Below, in pieces: positions 8,145 to 10,190 of a stretch of 10,190 bases of DNA. The stretch is from DYRB01 sp041307765 (lineage in GTDB: Bacteria; Pseudomonadota; Gammaproteobacteria; Chromatiales; Chromatiaceae). How positions within the stretch are numbered: the first letter of the stretch is position 1; the number at the start of each line of letters is the position of its first letter. The notes under the pieces are model-generated. The model worked only from the letters and a program-made list of their open reading frames with translations. It had not been told where the DNA came from and ran no database searches. The stretch spans positions 1-10,190 of the forward strand of contig JBFZCW010000049.1 of assembly GCA_041307765.1 (NCBI GenBank), given 5' to 3'. A program made the translations under genes and the position numbers.

Positions 8145-9617
8145 CAGCACGCCGTGGCGCAGGCCGCGGTCGCTTACGGTGAAGCTCTGCTTGCCCAGCT
8201 TCTCCATCACCGTCCGGACGATGCAGGCGCCGGCCAGGATGACTTCGGCGCGCTTCGGCTGGAGGCCGACGATGGTGCGGCGGGCATCGGCATCCCGCGA
8301 CCGGTAGAGCTCGATCTGGCGATCGATCTCGGCGCGGTCGAGGACGCTGCCCTGAACGACCGCCGGGTCGTAGCTGGCGAGGCGATGCATCACGGCGGTG
8401 ATATTGGTCACCGCGCCGCCCATCGCGACCAGCGCGTCGGGGACCGGTCGCCCGTCGATACGCGAGAGGTCGGCCGAAATCGCCGCCATGGCCTCGCGCA
8501 GCACCTCGGGCGAAACGGCGCGGTCGAGTCCGAAACGCTCGGTGTAGCGCACCGCACCGACCTCGACACTGAAGCGTTCGTCCACGACGGCCTCGTGCCC
8601 GAAGGTGAACTGGGAACTGCCGCCGCCCGTGTCGAAGACGACGAGCGAGCCCTGGTTCAATCCCAGACTGGCCTTGGCGGCCAGGAAGGCCAGCCGGCTC
8701 TCTTCTTCGCCCGAGATCACCTCGATGTGAACGCCGGTGCGCGCCTGGATCGCATCCACGACTTCGTTGCCGTTCGAGGCGATCCTGAGGCCGGCCGTGC
8801 CGACGGCGGCGATCGCCCGGACGCCCTGCCGCTTGGCCTCGTCGACCATAGTCACAATCGCTGCGGCCGCTCGCTCCAGCGCAGCGTCGATGATCACGCC
8901 CTGTTGTGCGAGCCCCTCGCCGAGGCGGGTGACCTCCGCGCGGTCGACGACGGTTCGCCACGTTCCGTTGACGTCGTGCTCGCCGATGTGGAACTTGATG
9001 GAATTGGTGCCGGCGTCGATCACGGCGTAGCGCACCGGCTCGTCATCGATCAGGGCCGCCAGGCCGCGCGGATAGCTGGTGTTGGTGTAGCCGCCCAGGC
9101 CGAGCTCCCGCACCGCCTGGATGACCCCGGCCGCATCCTCCGACTCCACCGCAAGGGTGCGGGTACGCTTGCCGTTCGCCACCACCTCGGAGAGCTCGGC
9201 CATGCAGCCGCCGACCGTGTAGCGCGTGCGCCGCTTGTGGACCTTCACCGCGCGGATGGCGCCGCCCGGCGCGGCAGACTGCCCGATGAATTCGTCCAGC
9301 GTATAGCTCGCGCGGGCGGACGTCGGGATGGGCAACTTGAGCGCCTCGAACACTTTCGCGGCATCCGCGGCCTGCAGCGGAAAGCCGGCCTTCATGACGG
9401 GCGTCCATTGCTCAAGGCCGTCGGCGTTGACCACCCGCAACACCTTGATGTCCATCAGCGCAGCGCGGACCTTCACGTTCTCGCCGGCGCCGGACAGCAG
9501 GTAGATCTCGTCGCTTTCTTGGACGCCGCTCGGCCTGAGCCGCCCCAGCCGCTCCTCCGCCTCCCCGAAGCGCCGGCCAAACGAACGCCATTCCCAGCGC
9601 GGAGTGATCTCATTCAT
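8124..9617 (-). CDS. CYTH domain fused to Ppx/GppA exopolyphosphatase
   Basis: A 497-residue two-domain protein. Residues about 5-185 resemble a CYTH triphosphate-tunnel domain: WEWRSFG at the first strand, VKVRAALMDIKVL, a basic strand VKVHKRRTRY (124-133), then the acidic strands CMAELSEV and LAVESED. Residues about 196-497 are a Ppx/GppA phosphatase of the ASKHA fold, with the phosphate-1 motif VIDAGTNS (199-206), AAVGTAGLR (270-278), the catalytic-glutamate motif GEEESR (303-308), FDTGGGSS (328-335), MGGAVTN (399-405) and VSDRGLRHG (481-489). Ppx releases phosphate from polyphosphate; GppA hydrolyses pppGpp. The C-terminal helical extension of longer Ppx proteins is absent. The start at 9617 is set by the CYTH strand beginning at residue 8; I see no strong Shine-Dalgarno. 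It lies 48 bases after the SulP stop and overlaps the next CYTH gene. Role in polyphosphate turnover is inferred. Confidence 0.88.
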   Translation of the reverse strand: MNEITPRWEWRSFGRRFGEAEERLGRLRPSGVQESDEIYLLSGAGENVKVRAALMDIKVLRVVNADGLEQWTPVMKAGFPLQAADAAKVFEALKLPIPTSARASYTLDEFIGQSAAPGGAIRAVKVHKRRTRYTVGGCMAELSEVVANGKRTRTLAVESEDAAGVIQAVRELGLGGYTNTSYPRGLAALIDDEPVRYAVIDAGTNSIKFHIGEHDVNGTWRTVVDRAEVTRLGEGLAQQGVIIDAALERAAAAIVTMVDEAKRQGVRAIAAVGTAGLRIASNGNEVVDAIQARTGVHIEVISGEEESRLAFLAAKASLGLNQGSLVVFDTGGGSSQFTFGHEAVVDERFSVEVGAVRYTERFGLDRAVSPEVLREAMAAISADLSRIDGRPVPDALVAMGGAVTNITAVMHRLASYDPAVVQGSVLDRAEIDRQIELYRSRDADARRTIVGLQPKRAEVILAGACIVRTVMEKLGKQSFTVSDRGLRHGVLAERFGA

Positions 9618-9665
9618 GGGTGGTTACTCGCTCTCGAAACAGGATTGAACCTTCGTCACCGGCGA

Positions 9666-10035
9666 TCAGGTCTGTCCCTGGGCGGCCGTCTGTGAGAGGT
9701 AGCGCTCGACGGCCGCCTGCAGGTTGAAGACCAGGCGCTCGCGGCCCAGCGTCTCCCCCAGCGATGAGCGTTGGACCATGGCGAGGGTTTCGGGGTTGAG
9801 CGCCACGAGCCAGAGCAGGATGCCGCGCTCGCGCAGCCGCTCCTCGGCCTCGATGACCATCTTGAGCGCCGAGTACTCGATGTCGAACACGGCGCTGAAG
9901 TCGAGCGCCAGCACCTTGGGCTGAGCGGCCTCGATCAGGGGCAGGAGCTGGTCGCCCACGCGCTGGGCGTTGGCGAAGAAGATCCGTCCCTCCGGGCGCA
10001 CCATCAGGAGCCCGGGGAAGGTCTCGTCCTCCGGA
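9666..10035 (-). CDS. C-terminal STAS domain of a SulP-family anion transporter (5' part missing)
   Basis: The visible part encodes the cytoplasmic STAS domain that ends SulP-family inorganic anion permeases (sulfate, bicarbonate and similar anions). Features include GLLMVRPEGRIFFANA, then LALDFSAVFDIEYSAL (the D-x-S strand and helix typical of STAS domains) and LGETLGRERLVFNLQAAVE near the end. The reading frame is open upstream of the ATG at 10004 through codons for E-D-E-T-F-P-G-L-L, matching the usual linker, so that ATG is internal and not the start. All membrane segments are missing because the sequence breaks at an adapter remnant at 10036. It is the first visible gene of the minus-strand cluster, 48 bases before the CYTH-Ppx gene. 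A SulP protein is much more likely than a free STAS regulator because of the linker. Confidence 0.85.
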
Positions 10036-10049
10036 TGCTCTTCCGATCT
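10036..10049 (+). other. Illumina adapter remnant
   Basis: TGCTCTTCCGATCT is identical to the 3' end of the standard Illumina read-2 adapter, and its last 13 bases are common to both TruSeq arms. It sits exactly at the junction between the SulP gene and a second copy of SulP sequence, which is where an untrimmed adapter in a chimeric read would be. Treat it as artefact, not biology. Confidence 0.93.
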
Positions 10050-10190
10050 CCCTGGACGGCCGTCTGTGAGAGGTAGCGCTCGACGGCCGCCTGCAGGTTG
10101 AAGACGAGGCGCTCGCGGCCCAGCGTCTCCCCGAGAGATGAGCGCTGGACCATCGCGAGGGTTTCGGGGTTGAGCGCCACGAGCCAGAGC
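10050..10190 (-). repeat. Artefactual near-copy of the SulP C-terminus (variant allele)
   Basis: These 141 bases align without gaps to 9676-9816, with six differences (at 9682, 9732, 9759, 9762, 9771 and 9780 of the first copy). It is in the same orientation as that copy and begins immediately after the adapter remnant. Five of the six differences fall on third codon positions of the SulP frame; the sixth changes Ala to Val close to the C-terminus. This is real coding sequence from a related strain or paralogue joined to the contig end by an adapter-bearing read, rather than a tandem duplication in the chromosome. Confidence 0.88.

Noticed and set aside
7390..8961. A 523-residue minus-strand open frame covering the CYTH gene and much of the preceding gene
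   Set aside because: Only the part after about 8127 reads as a CYTH protein. The upstream part is arginine- and glycine-rich and lies over the Ppx domain in another frame, so it is a shadow.
8154..9695. A 513-residue plus-strand open frame opposite the CYTH-Ppx gene
   Set aside because: It is antisense to a gene with clear Ppx/GppA motifs, and its D/R/G/H-rich translation shows no domain signature.
9676..10190. Tandem duplication of the STAS domain within a transporter gene
   Set aside because: The copy follows an Illumina adapter sequence with no linker and ends at the window edge, so an artefact explains it better than a biological duplication.
1..10190. CRISPR array, tRNA, rRNA or insertion sequence
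   Set aside because: I saw no regularly spaced repeats, tRNA-like cloverleaf, ribosomal RNA sequence, transposase motif or flanking terminal inverted repeats by eye.

Overview
The window is GC-rich proteobacterial DNA. GC-dominated third codon positions, two lipobox lipoproteins and a Gram-negative RND efflux pump point to a gamma- or betaproteobacterium; purple sulfur bacteria and their relatives are one plausible guess, not a conclusion. A sequencing-adapter remnant followed by a diverged second copy of nearby sequence at the right end suggests an assembled metagenome contig, or at least a sample holding more than one related strain.

Layout, left to right. Bases 1-400 hold no convincing complete gene; a short minus-strand open frame runs off the left edge. 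Bases 401-4770 are a two-gene plus-strand operon for an RND (HAE1-type) efflux system: a periplasmic adaptor lipoprotein whose stop codon overlaps the start of a 1045-residue inner-membrane permease. No outer-membrane channel gene is present here. After a 132-base gap comes a patatin-like lipoprotein (4903-6366, plus strand).

From 6464 to the right end everything reads on the minus strand, so the patatin gene converges on this cluster. In its direction of transcription (right to left) it holds: the C-terminal STAS end of a SulP-type anion transporter (9666-10035, cut by an artefact); a protein joining an N-terminal CYTH (triphosphate tunnel) domain to a Ppx/GppA exopolyphosphatase domain (8124-9617); a second, stand-alone CYTH protein (7390-8127) that appears to start at a CTG overlapping the previous stop; and a multi-pass membrane protein gene broken by an internal deletion and frameshift (6464-7379). 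The tight spacing suggests one transcript. The theme is inorganic anion transport plus polyphosphate or triphosphate turnover, with two triphosphate-tunnel modules and one exopolyphosphatase module side by side.

The last 155 bases (10036-10190) should not be trusted as chromosome. They consist of a 14-base match to the end of an Illumina adapter followed immediately by a 141-base ungapped near-copy of 9676-9816 that differs at six positions, five of them third codon positions.
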